Assembly (NCBI GenBank): GCA_049316905.1
Contig: JBMOJH010000020.1
Coordinates: forward strand, 1-38,717
Origin: CAIPVR01 sp049316905
GTDB lineage: Bacteria; Actinomycetota; Acidimicrobiia; Acidimicrobiales; Microtrichaceae
Length of the DNA: 38,717 bases
Reading direction: 5' to 3'
Both the position numbers and the translations under genes were made by a program. Shown here piece by piece: positions 23,117 to 31,328 of this stretch; within the stretch, counting starts at the first letter, position 1; every line of letters starts with the position of its first letter. The notes beneath the pieces are model-generated. The model saw nothing but the letters and a program-made list of their open reading frames with translations. It had not been told where the DNA came from and searched no databases.

Positions 23117-24307
23117 AGCGACGCCCTGTTGGACCCGCCGATCCCGTCCGAGGACCCCGTCCCCCCGGCGCAGGCCGCCGGCGTCATCGAGCGCTGCGAG
23201 GCCGCGGCCCGGGCCGGCGAGGTGCCCGACCGCGACGACCTGCTCGCGGTGCTCCGCCTGTCCGACGCCGACACGCTCGCCGCGGTGGCCGCCGCCGGGC
23301 GCCTCCGCCGCCGGGCCTTCGGCAACACCGTCAAGCTGAACTTCCTCGTGAACCTGAAGTCGGGCCTGTGCCCGGAGGACTGCCACTACTGCTCGCAGCG
23401 CCGTGGCTCCGAGGCCGACATCCTCACCTACAACACGGTGGGCGCGGACGTGGTGGGCGACGCCGCCCTCCGGGCCGCCCGAGCCGGTGCGGCGAGGGTC
23501 TGCCTTGTGGCGAGCGGCCGCGGTCCGACCGACCGGGAGATCGAGCACGTCGCCGAGGCCGTGATGGCGGTCCACGACGCCCATCCCGAGCTCGAGGTGT
23601 GTGCGTGCCTGGGGCTGCTCGCCGACGGCCAGGCCGAGCGCCTCGCGGACGCCGGGGTGTACGCCTACAACCACAACCTCAACACCTCCGAGGACCACTA
23701 CGCGGAGATCTGTGACACGCACACGTTCGAGGACCGCGTCGACACCGTGGGCAAGGCCAAGGCGGCCGGTCTCTCCCCGTGCTCGGGTGCACTGTTCGGG
23801 ATGGGCGAGACCGACGACGACATCGTCTCGGTGGGCCTCGCCCTGCGCGAGCTCGGTCCCGACTCGGTGCCGGTCAACTTCCTCATCCCGGTCGACGGCA
23901 CGCCCATGGCGGGCCGCTGGGAGCTGAACCCGCAGCGGTGCCTGCGCATCCTGGCGCTCTACCGTTTCCTGTTCCCCGGCACCGAGATCCGCATCGCTGG
24001 CGGCCGGGAGGTCCACCTGCGCAGTGTGCAGGGCCTCGCCCTCGAGCTGGCGAACTCCATCTTCGTGGGCGACTACCTCACCACCGAGGGCCAGGCCGCG
24101 CACGCCGACCTGCAGCTCCTCGAGGACTGGGGCTTCGAGCCCCTCGAGCTGCCGGGCGGTCCGCCGGCCGCGGCGCCCGACCCGACCACCACCTCCGGGG
24201 CCGACGCCGCCGGCCCGTCCGGCGCCGCCACGTCCACCGACGAGGCGGCCGGGCTCGTGCGGATCCGTCGCCGGGGCGTGGGGACCGAGCTCCCGCCGAA
24301 CGCCTGA
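23114..24307 (+). CDS. bioB: Biotin synthase
   Basis: A radical-SAM enzyme that inserts sulfur into dethiobiotin to make biotin. The [4Fe-4S]/SAM motif CPEDCHYC is at 86-93 (Cys86, 90 and 93). The ligands of the sulfur-donor [2Fe-2S] cluster are all recognisable: Cys in RVCLVASGRGPT, Cys in CACLGLL, Cys in GLSPCSGALFGMGE and Arg in IRIAGGREVHLR. NHNLNTSEDHYAEIC is another family block. The enzyme core ends near residue 345; the remaining 50 residues are Pro/Ala/Thr-rich and end in basic residues, as in other actinobacterial BioB. No bioA, bioD or bioF is in the window, so the pathway is split. Start GTG 23114 is the first plausible start after the divergent gene. Confidence 0.96.
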   Translation: MSDALLDPPIPSEDPVPPAQAAGVIERCEAAARAGEVPDRDDLLAVLRLSDADTLAAVAAAGRLRRRAFGNTVKLNFLVNLKSGLCPEDCHYCSQRRGSEADILTYNTVGADVVGDAALRAARAGAARVCLVASGRGPTDREIEHVAEAVMAVHDAHPELEVCACLGLLADGQAERLADAGVYAYNHNLNTSEDHYAEICDTHTFEDRVDTVGKAKAAGLSPCSGALFGMGETDDDIVSVGLALRELGPDSVPVNFLIPVDGTPMAGRWELNPQRCLRILALYRFLFPGTEIRIAGGREVHLRSVQGLALELANSIFVGDYLTTEGQAAHADLQLLEDWGFEPLELPGGPPAAAPDPTTTSGADAAGPSGAATSTDEAAGLVRIRRRGVGTELPPNA

Positions 24308-24353
24308 AGAGTTGCAGCGGGGGCCCGTCCGACCGGTCGCGGGCAACGGTCGG

Positions 24354-24390
24354 TAGCGTCGGGAAGGTGCCCGGGGTCCCGCTCCCATGA
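24354..24390 (+). promoter_or_regulatory. Leaderless -10 box and 7-codon upstream ORF before the DUF2207 gene
   Basis: TAGCGT (24354-24359) is followed by seven bases and GTG at 24367. That GTG opens a 7-codon frame reading VPGVPLP, ending in TGA at 24388-24390, which overlaps the ATG of the DUF2207 gene at 24387 (ATGA). A leaderless leader peptide coupled to the main gene is possible. Confidence 0.35.
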
Positions 24391-26111
24391 GTCGTGCGCC
24401 GCGGCGGATCGCCGCCGCATGGTTCCTTCGGGCGCTCCTGCTCGGCGCCCTCGCCGTGGTGTGGTTCGCCCCACCGCTGAAGTCCCTGGACCGGACACCG
24501 GACGACGCCTCGATCACCTCCTACGACGTGGCGATGGACCTCGCAGCGGACGGCACCCTGCGCTCCGCCGAGACGATCGTGGTGGCCCTCCCCGCCGGCA
24601 AGCGCGGCATCTTCCGGGTCTTCGACGTGGCCGACCCCCGGCGCCCGGGCGTGGACCATCCCGTGAGCGACGTGACCGTGACCCGCGACGGCGTGCCCGA
24701 GCCGTGGACCTGGACCGAGTCGGCCCGGGGGACCGAGACGGCGAGGATCGGATCGCCGTCGGTGTTCCTCCCGGGCGGCAGCTACACGTACCGCATCGAC
24801 TCGGTGACCACCGGGGCGCTCGAGCCCGGCGGTCGCCGCAACGGCCGCGACGAGACGCTCTGGTGGTGGGACGTGGTGGGCTCGGGCTGGCAGATGGCGA
24901 TGGACTCGGTGACCGTCACGGCGCGCCTGCCGGCCGTGCCCTTGCGTGCGGAGTGCGTGCAGGGCACCGACACGCCCTGCACCGCGGAGATCTCCGAGCG
25001 CACGCTCACGGTGCGCACCGGGCCGCTGGCGCCCTACACGCCGGTCACGGTGCGGGTGGCCTTCCCGGCGGACGCGCTCCCACCCCCGCCCGGCGGCACG
25101 GACCATTCGGCCCGCGACACGTTGGTGGCGGCCCTGCTCGGCGCCCTCGCCGCGGTGGGCCTCGTCGTCGCCACCCGCGAGCGGCGGCCCGGGTTCCCGG
25201 TGCTGTTCGAACCGCCCGCGGGGGTGGGCCCGGCCCTCGGCGCCCGGGTGCTCCACGAGGACGACGCCGCGGACGCGCTGCTCGCCACGCTCTATGACCT
25301 CGCGGACCGGGGCGTGCTCCGCCTCGAGGGCGACGACGAGCGCTGGCACGTGCGCCTCCTGGTCGACCCGGCCACCGTCGAGCTGCGTCCGGAGGAGGTC
25401 GGGCTGCTCGCAGCCTTCCTGCTCCACGCGCCCGACGACACGTTCGTGGTGTCGGCCACCACCACCTCCGGCGAGCGGGTGAGCCGGGCGGTGGGCGTGC
25501 TGCGCGCCCAGGTCCACGAGGACGGTCGCCGCTACCTCCGCTCCTCCCTCCCCGGGATCCTGGCGTGGATGTTCGGCTGGCTGGCGTTCGCCGGTGTCCT
25601 CGTGATGACGGGCGTCTACTTCCTCGGCACGGGCTGGAGGAGCTGGCCCCTGCTCGCGCTGTGCGGCGCGTTCGCGCTCGTGGCGATGGGGATGGCGCTC
25701 GACCCCGCGGTGCGCACGGTGCACACCGCCGAGGGGCGGGACCTGTGGACCCGGGTCGGGGGGTTCTCCCGGTTCCTGACCACGCCCAGCTCCGAGTCGC
25801 GCTTCGACGCGGCGGCCCACCTCGACTGGTACCCGCGTTATCTGGGCTGGGCGATGGCCCTCGGGGTGGCCGACGCCTGGGACCGGCGCTACGCCGAGCA
25901 GGGCGTGGAGCTGCCGGCCGTGCCGTGGATCTGGTGGGCCGGCACCGGGCGGTTCAACGGCATGGCGGGCCTCGGGGCGTCGTTCGACGCGGCGATCAGC
26001 TCCGCCTCGGCCACCTACGCGGCGTCGCAGTCCTCGTCGGGCGGCGGGTTCTCCGGCGGCGGGTTCAGCGGGGGCTCCGGCGGTGGCGGTGGCGGCGGAG
26101 GGTCGTGGTGA
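24387..26111 (+). CDS. DUF2207 domain membrane protein
   Basis: The 574-residue protein has an N-terminal signal or anchor helix (FLRALLLGALAVVWFAPPL). An extracytoplasmic beta domain follows (SYDVAMDLAADGTLRSAETI, KRGIFRVFD), the hallmark of DUF2207. There is a helix at about 248-266, a cytoplasmic winged-helix-like segment (DALLATLYDLADRGVLRL), two helices at about 390-440, and a Gly/Ser-rich tail (GGGFSGGGFSGGSGG). DUF2207 proteins of this architecture very often sit beside LemA, as here, where lemA starts 78 bp downstream. Their function is unknown; a joint envelope-stress or protein-sorting role has been suggested only by context. ATG 24387 lies 27 bases after a TAGCGT box. Confidence 0.88.
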   Translation: MSRAPRRIAAAWFLRALLLGALAVVWFAPPLKSLDRTPDDASITSYDVAMDLAADGTLRSAETIVVALPAGKRGIFRVFDVADPRRPGVDHPVSDVTVTRDGVPEPWTWTESARGTETARIGSPSVFLPGGSYTYRIDSVTTGALEPGGRRNGRDETLWWWDVVGSGWQMAMDSVTVTARLPAVPLRAECVQGTDTPCTAEISERTLTVRTGPLAPYTPVTVRVAFPADALPPPPGGTDHSARDTLVAALLGALAAVGLVVATRERRPGFPVLFEPPAGVGPALGARVLHEDDAADALLATLYDLADRGVLRLEGDDERWHVRLLVDPATVELRPEEVGLLAAFLLHAPDDTFVVSATTTSGERVSRAVGVLRAQVHEDGRRYLRSSLPGILAWMFGWLAFAGVLVMTGVYFLGTGWRSWPLLALCGAFALVAMGMALDPAVRTVHTAEGRDLWTRVGGFSRFLTTPSSESRFDAAAHLDWYPRYLGWAMALGVADAWDRRYAEQGVELPAVPWIWWAGTGRFNGMAGLGASFDAAISSASATYAASQSSSGGGFSGGGFSGGSGGGGGGGGSW

Positions 26112-26189
26112 GCGCATGCGGTGCTGGGCGATGATGGGGGTGACGGTCCGAACCGACCCGGACCGCGGAGCGCAACGGAGGCTCGGCCC

Positions 26190-26744
26190 GTGGTGATCGT
26201 CCTGGTGATCGTGGTCGTGCTCGTCGTGGCGGTGGTCCTGGTCGCGGTGCTCGGCCTCAACCGCCTGCGCCAGCAGCGCGTGCGGGTCGACGAGGCGTGG
26301 GCCGGCATCGAGGTGCAGCTGACCCGCCGCGCGGACCTGGTGCCGAACCTGGTGGAGACCGTGAAGGGCTACATGACGCACGAGCGGGGGACCCTCGAGG
26401 CGGTCACCGAGGCCCGGGCCGCGGCCGGCCGGGCCGGCTCGGTGGGTGAGGCCGCCGCCGCCGACGCGCAGATGCGGTCCGCGCTCGCCAACCTGTTCGC
26501 GGTGGCCGAGGCGTACCCCGACCTCAAGGCCTCCGCGAACTTCGGCCAACTGCAGGGCGAGCTGTCGCGCACCGAGGACCAGCTCGCGTTCGCCCGGCAG
26601 TACTACAACGACGCCTGCGCCACCCTGAACCGCACGATGGTGACCATCCCGTGGTCGTTGATGGTGGGTCCGTCGGGGGTGGAGAAGGGCGTCTTCTACG
26701 ACGCCCCCGACGGCCAGGCGACGCCACCGCAGGTGAGCTTCTGA
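26190..26744 (+). CDS. lemA: LemA family membrane protein
   Basis: GTG 26190 has a GGAGG ribosome site eight bases upstream; a second GTG follows at once. The 184-residue product has one N-terminal membrane helix (VVIVLVIVVVLVVAVVLVAVLG) and a helical domain with the classic LemA blocks DEAWAGIEVQLTRRADLVPNLVETVKGY (in two pieces), YPDLKASANFGQLQGEL and YYNDACATLNRTM. LemA proteins form an outward coiled-coil domain; function is not settled. The gene lies between DUF2207 and the TMEM175-type channel on the same strand with gaps of 78 and 32 bp, so an operon is likely. Confidence 0.95.
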   Translation: MVIVLVIVVVLVVAVVLVAVLGLNRLRQQRVRVDEAWAGIEVQLTRRADLVPNLVETVKGYMTHERGTLEAVTEARAAAGRAGSVGEAAAADAQMRSALANLFAVAEAYPDLKASANFGQLQGELSRTEDQLAFARQYYNDACATLNRTMVTIPWSLMVGPSGVEKGVFYDAPDGQATPPQVSF

Positions 26745-26776
26745 CCGGCTCCGGCGGCCGCGTCGCGGCCGTCCGG

Positions 26777-28063
26777 ATGTACGACCTCGGGCGCTTCCGT
26801 GGCTTCAGCGACTGCGTGTTCGCAGTTGCGCTCACGGTGCTCGCGGTGGTGGCGACGGTCCCGCCGAGCGGCTCGGGAGCGACCGCGATGGACTCGTTCC
26901 TGCGTGACGAAGCGGTGCGGTACGCGCCGTTCCTCGGCTCCTTCCTCGCGGTCGGCTACCTGTGGCTGCAGCACCACCGGCTCTACTCGGTGGTCCGCCG
27001 CGTCGACCGCCCGGCGGTGCTCTCGAACCTCGTGCTGCTGTGCCTGGTGGTGCTGATCCCGTGGCTCGCGCAGCTCGGCAGCGCCTACAACGAGTTGCGC
27101 ACCCCGCACCTGCTGTTCGCCACGGGCCAGGTCGCCGCGGGTGGAGTGCTGCTGGCCGTCGGTCTGCACCTGCGTCGGGCGGGCCTCCTCGTCCCCGGGC
27201 TGTCCGATCGGGCCGCGCAGGTCCTCCTGTGGCGGATCGCCGTGCTGCCGATCGCCTGGAGCGGCGCGTTCATCCTGACCCTGCTGGGAGCGGGATGGAT
27301 CGCGGCGGGTTGGCCGCTCGTGATCCTGGGGAGCCTGGCCGTCCACCGGTGGGTCGGTCCGCTGGACGAGGCGGTCGGCGTGGACGGCACCAGCGCCGAG
27401 GACCTGGAGGTGGAGCCGCCCCGCTCCGCCCGCCAGCTGCCGTCGGTCGTCCGCATCGAGGGCTTCAGTGACAACGTCTTCGCGTTCGGTGTGACCGCAC
27501 TCGTGTTCCAGCTGCAGGTGCCCGACCGCGTGGCCACGAGCGAGGCCGACCTGCTGCGGTACCTCGGCCAGCAGTTCGATCCGAACCTCACGGGCTACGT
27601 CCTCGGGTTCGTGGTGATGGGCCTGCTCTGGGTGCTGCACGTGTCGCACCTCGCCCTGGTGGAGCGGCACGGCCGCCGGCTGGCCACGTGGAACCTCGTG
27701 CACCTCATGACGATCGCGGTGCTCCCGTTCACCACCTTGCTCTACTCCGACGTCCGGACCGGCACCACCACGGGGCTGTTCGCGGCCTCGGCGGCACTCG
27801 CCGGCCTGACCTCCGCGCTCCTGTGGCGTCACGTGGTCCACCATCGCCTCCAGGTGCCGTGGCTGACGGCGCCCCGGATCCGTGCGACCTCCGCCCGGGC
27901 CGCCGCAGTGCCGGCGGTGCTGGCGATCTCGTTGCCGGTGGCGTGGGGGGCGCCGGCGCTCGCCCCGCTGGTGTGGGCCGCGGGCGCGGTGATCGCCGCG
28001 GTCCGCTGGCCGATCGAGGACGCGACCGCCGACGAGTGGGAGCGGGCGGGTCGCCCGGACTGA
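26777..28063 (+). CDS. Tandem-repeat TMEM175-type potassium channel
   Basis: Two homologous halves of about 200 residues each begin with the TMEM175 filter helix signature: RGFSDCVFAVALT (FSD at 10-12) and EGFSDNVFAFGVT (FSD at 230-232). Each half is followed by about five more hydrophobic segments. LGYLWLQHHRLY-like GYLWLQHHRLY in the first half and GLLWVLHVSHLALV in the second are the matching later helices. In TMEM175 channels the first helix of each repeat lines the pore and conserved hydrophobic residues form the K+ gate. Known bacterial members have one repeat and form tetramers; vertebrate TMEM175 has two repeats and forms dimers. The ATG at 26777 is the only start just before the first FSD helix; the longer frame lies inside lemA. 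Confidence 0.85.
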   Translation: MYDLGRFRGFSDCVFAVALTVLAVVATVPPSGSGATAMDSFLRDEAVRYAPFLGSFLAVGYLWLQHHRLYSVVRRVDRPAVLSNLVLLCLVVLIPWLAQLGSAYNELRTPHLLFATGQVAAGGVLLAVGLHLRRAGLLVPGLSDRAAQVLLWRIAVLPIAWSGAFILTLLGAGWIAAGWPLVILGSLAVHRWVGPLDEAVGVDGTSAEDLEVEPPRSARQLPSVVRIEGFSDNVFAFGVTALVFQLQVPDRVATSEADLLRYLGQQFDPNLTGYVLGFVVMGLLWVLHVSHLALVERHGRRLATWNLVHLMTIAVLPFTTLLYSDVRTGTTTGLFAASAALAGLTSALLWRHVVHHRLQVPWLTAPRIRATSARAAAVPAVLAISLPVAWGAPALAPLVWAAGAVIAAVRWPIEDATADEWERAGRPD

Positions 28064-28158
28064 ACCCCGCACCCGGCACCCGTCCGCCGGGGGCGGGGGG
28101 GCCGTCCGGCCCATTCGTGACGGGGGAACCACCCAACGACGGTCCGCGTCGCCGTCCG

Positions 28159-28208
28159 TACCGTGAGTGGTGCCCCGCATGGGACGGGGCGGATCGGACA
28201 CACGGTGA
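28159..28208 (+). promoter_or_regulatory. -10 box (TACCGT) and 12-codon upstream ORF before the sugar transferase gene
   Basis: TACCGT (28159-28164) overlaps the possible GTG start at 28163, so a transcript from it would begin after that codon. GTG at 28170 opens a 12-codon frame ending in TGA (28206-28208), which overlaps the GTG at 28205 (GTGA). This favours 28205 as the main start. Confidence 0.3.
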
Positions 28209-29674
28209 CTCTGGACACGCGTCGCGGGATCGAGCTCCCGAACCGCACCGATGGAGGTGTGCGTCGACCGGCCGAACGTTGCGGCCGGGCGGTGCTCCTG
28301 AAGGCCCTGATCGTGGGTGCCGACGTGGCCGCCGTGGCGCTGTCGGTCGTGGTGGCCACCCTCGTGGTCGGGCTCCGTCAGGGGTGGACCTCGGCCGAGA
28401 TGAACCGCATGGTGCTCGCCGGCGTGGTCACGCTGCCGGTGTGGCCGGTGCTGTTCGCCCGCCAGCACATGTACGCGGCGCGCTTCCTCACCCGATTCTT
28501 CGACGAGCTCGGGCGTGTGGTCCGGGTGGTCCTGCAGGGTGTCGTCGCGATGGTGGTGGTCGGGTGGCTGATCGACGCGCCGCTGTCGCGCTGGTGGACG
28601 CTGGTGTTCCTCGTCGCGGCGCTGGTGCTGGTGGGTGCCGAGCGAGTCGCGGTGCGCATCTGGTTCCGGCGGCGGCGCGTGAGCGGCCGGTCCCTTCGTC
28701 GGGTCGTGGTGGTGGGCACCAACCCCGAGGCCGCCGACCTGGCGATGGCGCTCGAGACGCCCCAGGTGGGCTACGAGGTCCTCGGGTTCGTGGGCGTCGA
28801 GCCCGACGCGCCGGACGAGATCCGTGGTCTCCCGGTGCGCCACGGCGTGGCCGGCACCCGCCGGGTGGCCGAGGAGCTCGGTGCCCAGGGCGTGATCGTG
28901 GCCACGACCGGCCTGGACGTGGGGGTGTCGAACGGGCTCCTGCGCGACCTGCTCGACGCCGGTCTGCACGTGGAGATGACCTCGGGACTGCGCGACGTCA
29001 CCCCCGAGCGGATGACCGTGCGCCCGCTCGGCCGTCACCCGGTCGTGTACCTCGAGCCCGCCCGGCGCCTCGGCTGGCACGCGGCGGCCAAGCGCACCTT
29101 CGACGTGGCGGTCGCCTCGGCCGGCCTGCTGCTGCTGCTCCCGGTGCTCGCGGTCTCCGCCCTGGCCGTGAAGCTCACGTCGCGTGGGCCCGTGCTGTTC
29201 CGCCAGGACCGCGTGGGCCGCGACGGACGGATCTTCGCCGTGCTGAAGCTCCGCACGATGGTGGTCGACGCGGAAGCCCGCCTCGCCGAGGTCATCGACC
29301 TGAACGAGAGCGACGGCCCGCTGTTCAAGCTGCGTGAGGACCCGCGGGTCACCAGGGTCGGTCGCTGGTTGCGGCGGACGTCGATCGACGAGCTCCCGCA
29401 GCTCTGGAACGTGGTGCGCGGCGACATGAGCCTGGTGGGACCGCGCCCGGCGCTGCCCCGGGAGGTCGCGGACTGGGGCGACGAGCTGTTCGACCGGCTC
29501 CGGGTCCGACCGGGGATCACCGGCATGTGGCAGGTGTCGGGGCGGAGCGACACGAGCTTCTCCGAGTACCAGCGCCTCGACCTGTTCTACGTGGACAACT
29601 GGTCGATCCTGATCGACCTGGGCGTGCTCGCCCGCACCGTGCCGACCGTGCTGTCCGGCCGGGGCGCCTCGTAG
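28205..29674 (+). CDS. Exopolysaccharide polyprenyl-phosphate sugar transferase (WbaP/CpsE type)
   Basis: I start at GTG 28205 (489 residues). GTG 28163 would add 14 residues but overlaps a -10 box. Four N-terminal helices are followed by a Rossmann-like CoA-binding domain (RRVVVVGTNPEAADLAMAL; GYEVLGFVGVEPD), a membrane-associated helix (VASAGLLLLLPVLAVSALAV) and the bacterial sugar transferase domain: GPVLFRQDRVGRDGRIF, KLRTMVVDAE, RRTSIDELPQLWNV and GDMSLVGPRPALP. The enzyme moves a sugar-1-phosphate from a nucleotide sugar to undecaprenyl phosphate, the first step of capsule or exopolysaccharide assembly. No other glycosyltransferase, flippase or polymerase genes are adjacent, so it works with genes elsewhere. 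It is convergent with the lipoprotein gene. Confidence 0.92.
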   Translation: MTLDTRRGIELPNRTDGGVRRPAERCGRAVLLKALIVGADVAAVALSVVVATLVVGLRQGWTSAEMNRMVLAGVVTLPVWPVLFARQHMYAARFLTRFFDELGRVVRVVLQGVVAMVVVGWLIDAPLSRWWTLVFLVAALVLVGAERVAVRIWFRRRRVSGRSLRRVVVVGTNPEAADLAMALETPQVGYEVLGFVGVEPDAPDEIRGLPVRHGVAGTRRVAEELGAQGVIVATTGLDVGVSNGLLRDLLDAGLHVEMTSGLRDVTPERMTVRPLGRHPVVYLEPARRLGWHAAAKRTFDVAVASAGLLLLLPVLAVSALAVKLTSRGPVLFRQDRVGRDGRIFAVLKLRTMVVDAEARLAEVIDLNESDGPLFKLREDPRVTRVGRWLRRTSIDELPQLWNVVRGDMSLVGPRPALPREVADWGDELFDRLRVRPGITGMWQVSGRSDTSFSEYQRLDLFYVDNWSILIDLGVLARTVPTVLSGRGAS

Positions 29675-29695
29675 CCGGGGAACGCGACCTAGAGG
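29667..29695. terminator. Hairpin joining the TAG stops of the sugar transferase and lipoprotein genes
   Basis: CCTC (29667-29670), G bulge, TAG (29672-29674), 14-base loop, CTA (29689-29691), GAGG (29692-29695). Both genes end in TAG, and the two stops pair with each other. Seven pairs in all. Confidence 0.4.
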
Positions 29696-31245
29696 ACGCT
29701 GGCGGCGCCGCCGCCCGAGGGCGGCGGCGGGAAGGCGAGCAGGAAGCCGTCGGTCCCGCCGGCCGCCGGGGTGGCGGTCATCTGGCCGGTGGTGGTGCCG
29801 CTGACCACGAGGTGCCCGTCCTCGGTGCGCGTCAGTCCGGTGACCTCCTCCTCGCCGGCGGTGCCGAACACGGCCACCCAGCGGAGCCGCCCGGTGTCGG
29901 TGTCCACCGCCGCGAGGAAGCCGTCGCGTCCGCCGCCGTCGGACGGCGGCGCGCCGGGTGCCGCCACCCGTTCCGCGCCCACCACGGGGCCGCCGACGGT
30001 GCCGGCCACGAGCACCGTGTCGCCGTCGACCACCACGCCGGTCGCTCGGTCCTCGCCGGGTGAGCCCCACTGGACCGCCCAGCGGGCGGCGCCGGACGAG
30101 TCGAACGCGGCGACCATCGCATCGGTGCCACCGGCCGCGCCCCCCGGTCGCGGCGCCGCCCCGTCGGTGGCGGGCGGCGCCGGGGCGGCGGGCAGGGTGC
30201 CGTCGGTGCTCCCCGCGGCCACGACCACTTCCGTGCCGCGTGCCGCCTGCCCTCCGATGGCGACCGCCGCGGCGCGATCGGTCCCCGGTGTGCCGAACGG
30301 GGTGAGCCAGCGCTGGTTGCCGGAGGGGTCGAAGCGCGCCACCCACGCGTCGTTGCCCCCGAGGCCGGGAACCCGCCCCGCCTCGGAGGTGGAGCCGGCG
30401 GCCAGCGCGTCGCCGTCGGGCGCCGCCGCGGCGCCGGTCGCCTCATCGGAGCCCGCGCTGCCGAACTGTCGGGCCCAGCGCACGGTCCCGCCGTCGTCCA
30501 CGCGGAGCACCAGCGCGTCACGCTCGCCGAGGAAGCCGCCGGTCGGGTCCTGCGCGCCGGGGAACAATCCGTCGGTGGAGGCCGCCGCGAAGGAATGGGT
30601 GCCGTCCTCGACCATGGCCACCCCGCCGAGGCGCGCCTCGCCGCCGTCGCCGTCGACCGCGGGAGCGCCGATCGCGCCGTCGGCACCGAGGGCCGCGCAC
30701 CAGAGCGAGGTGCCCGGCGCGCCGCCGCCCGCCACCTCGCCGCAGGCCAGCGCCGCACCGGTGGGGGCGGCCGTCACGCCGGTGGCGACCTCGCGGCCGG
30801 GCCCAGCGCCCTGCCGGACCGCACGCGCGGTGCCGTCGGCGCTCGCGACCGTCGCGGTCAGGGTGTCGGAACCGCCGGCCGCCGGCGCGCCGCCGGTCGC
30901 CGGGTCCGGGGGGAGTCCGGCGCTGGCGCCGACCGCCACCACGTCGGCACCGCGACCTGAGACCGCGCGCAGCACGTCCTCGCCCGCACCGCCGACCTGG
31001 AACGCCCACACGGGCTGCGGCGGGGACCCGTCCTCCGGCGGCGTGGTGGTTGCCGTCCCCCCGGACGGGAGGGTCGTTGTCGTCGTGGTGGAGCGCCGCG
31101 ACGCGGTCACCGGCGCCGAGTCGTCCGACGACGAGCAGGCCGCCACGGCGGTCGCGGCCATCGTCACGAGCCCGGCCACGACCACCCACCGGGTCCCCCG
31201 ACGGGTGGTGGTCGGGCGGCGCCGTGTCGGTGTCACGTGGGACAT
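29689..31245 (-). CDS. Lipoprotein with SBBP-type beta-propeller repeats
   Basis: ATG 31245 is followed by a basic region (RRRPTTTRRGTRW), a hydrophobic segment and a lipobox (VAAC then SSSDD), and a Thr-rich linker. The remaining 450 residues are about six or seven repeats of the form W-x-x-x-F/W-G-(S/T)-x-G-x-(D/E)-x-x-T-G, for example VRWARQFGSAGSDEATG, QRWLTPFGTPGTDRAA, RWAVQWGSPGEDRATG and LRWVAVFGTAGEEEVTG. These fit the seven-bladed propeller SBBP family found in exported bacterial proteins. It should be a surface lipoprotein, perhaps a binding scaffold; no enzyme residues are seen. The start is backed by a GATACT box seven bases upstream on the minus strand. Confidence 0.82.
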   Translation of the reverse strand: MSHVTPTRRRPTTTRRGTRWVVVAGLVTMAATAVAACSSSDDSAPVTASRRSTTTTTTLPSGGTATTTPPEDGSPPQPVWAFQVGGAGEDVLRAVSGRGADVVAVGASAGLPPDPATGGAPAAGGSDTLTATVASADGTARAVRQGAGPGREVATGVTAAPTGAALACGEVAGGGAPGTSLWCAALGADGAIGAPAVDGDGGEARLGGVAMVEDGTHSFAAASTDGLFPGAQDPTGGFLGERDALVLRVDDGGTVRWARQFGSAGSDEATGAAAAPDGDALAAGSTSEAGRVPGLGGNDAWVARFDPSGNQRWLTPFGTPGTDRAAAVAIGGQAARGTEVVVAAGSTDGTLPAAPAPPATDGAAPRPGGAAGGTDAMVAAFDSSGAARWAVQWGSPGEDRATGVVVDGDTVLVAGTVGGPVVGAERVAAPGAPPSDGGGRDGFLAAVDTDTGRLRWVAVFGTAGEEEVTGLTRTEDGHLVVSGTTTGQMTATPAAGGTDGFLLAFPPPPSGGGAASVL

Positions 31246-31258
31246 TCCGGGAAGTATC
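31243..31258 (-). promoter_or_regulatory. Leaderless-type -10 box (GATACT) of the propeller lipoprotein
   Basis: On the minus strand GATACT (31258-31253), seven bases, ATG at 31245. It supports this start over other in-frame candidates near 31260 and 31275. Confidence 0.35.
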
Positions 31259-31328
31259 ACCGCTGCCGCGCCCACCCGTGCAGCACCCCACTCCCCGACG
31301 CCGCGACCGTGTGGCAGGCTGTCCGCCC

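Noticed and set aside
28125..28150. GGAACC-N16-CGTC, resembling an ECF sigma factor promoter before the sugar transferase
   Set aside because: It is one short match in GC-rich DNA, and a better -10 (TACCGT) lies just downstream.
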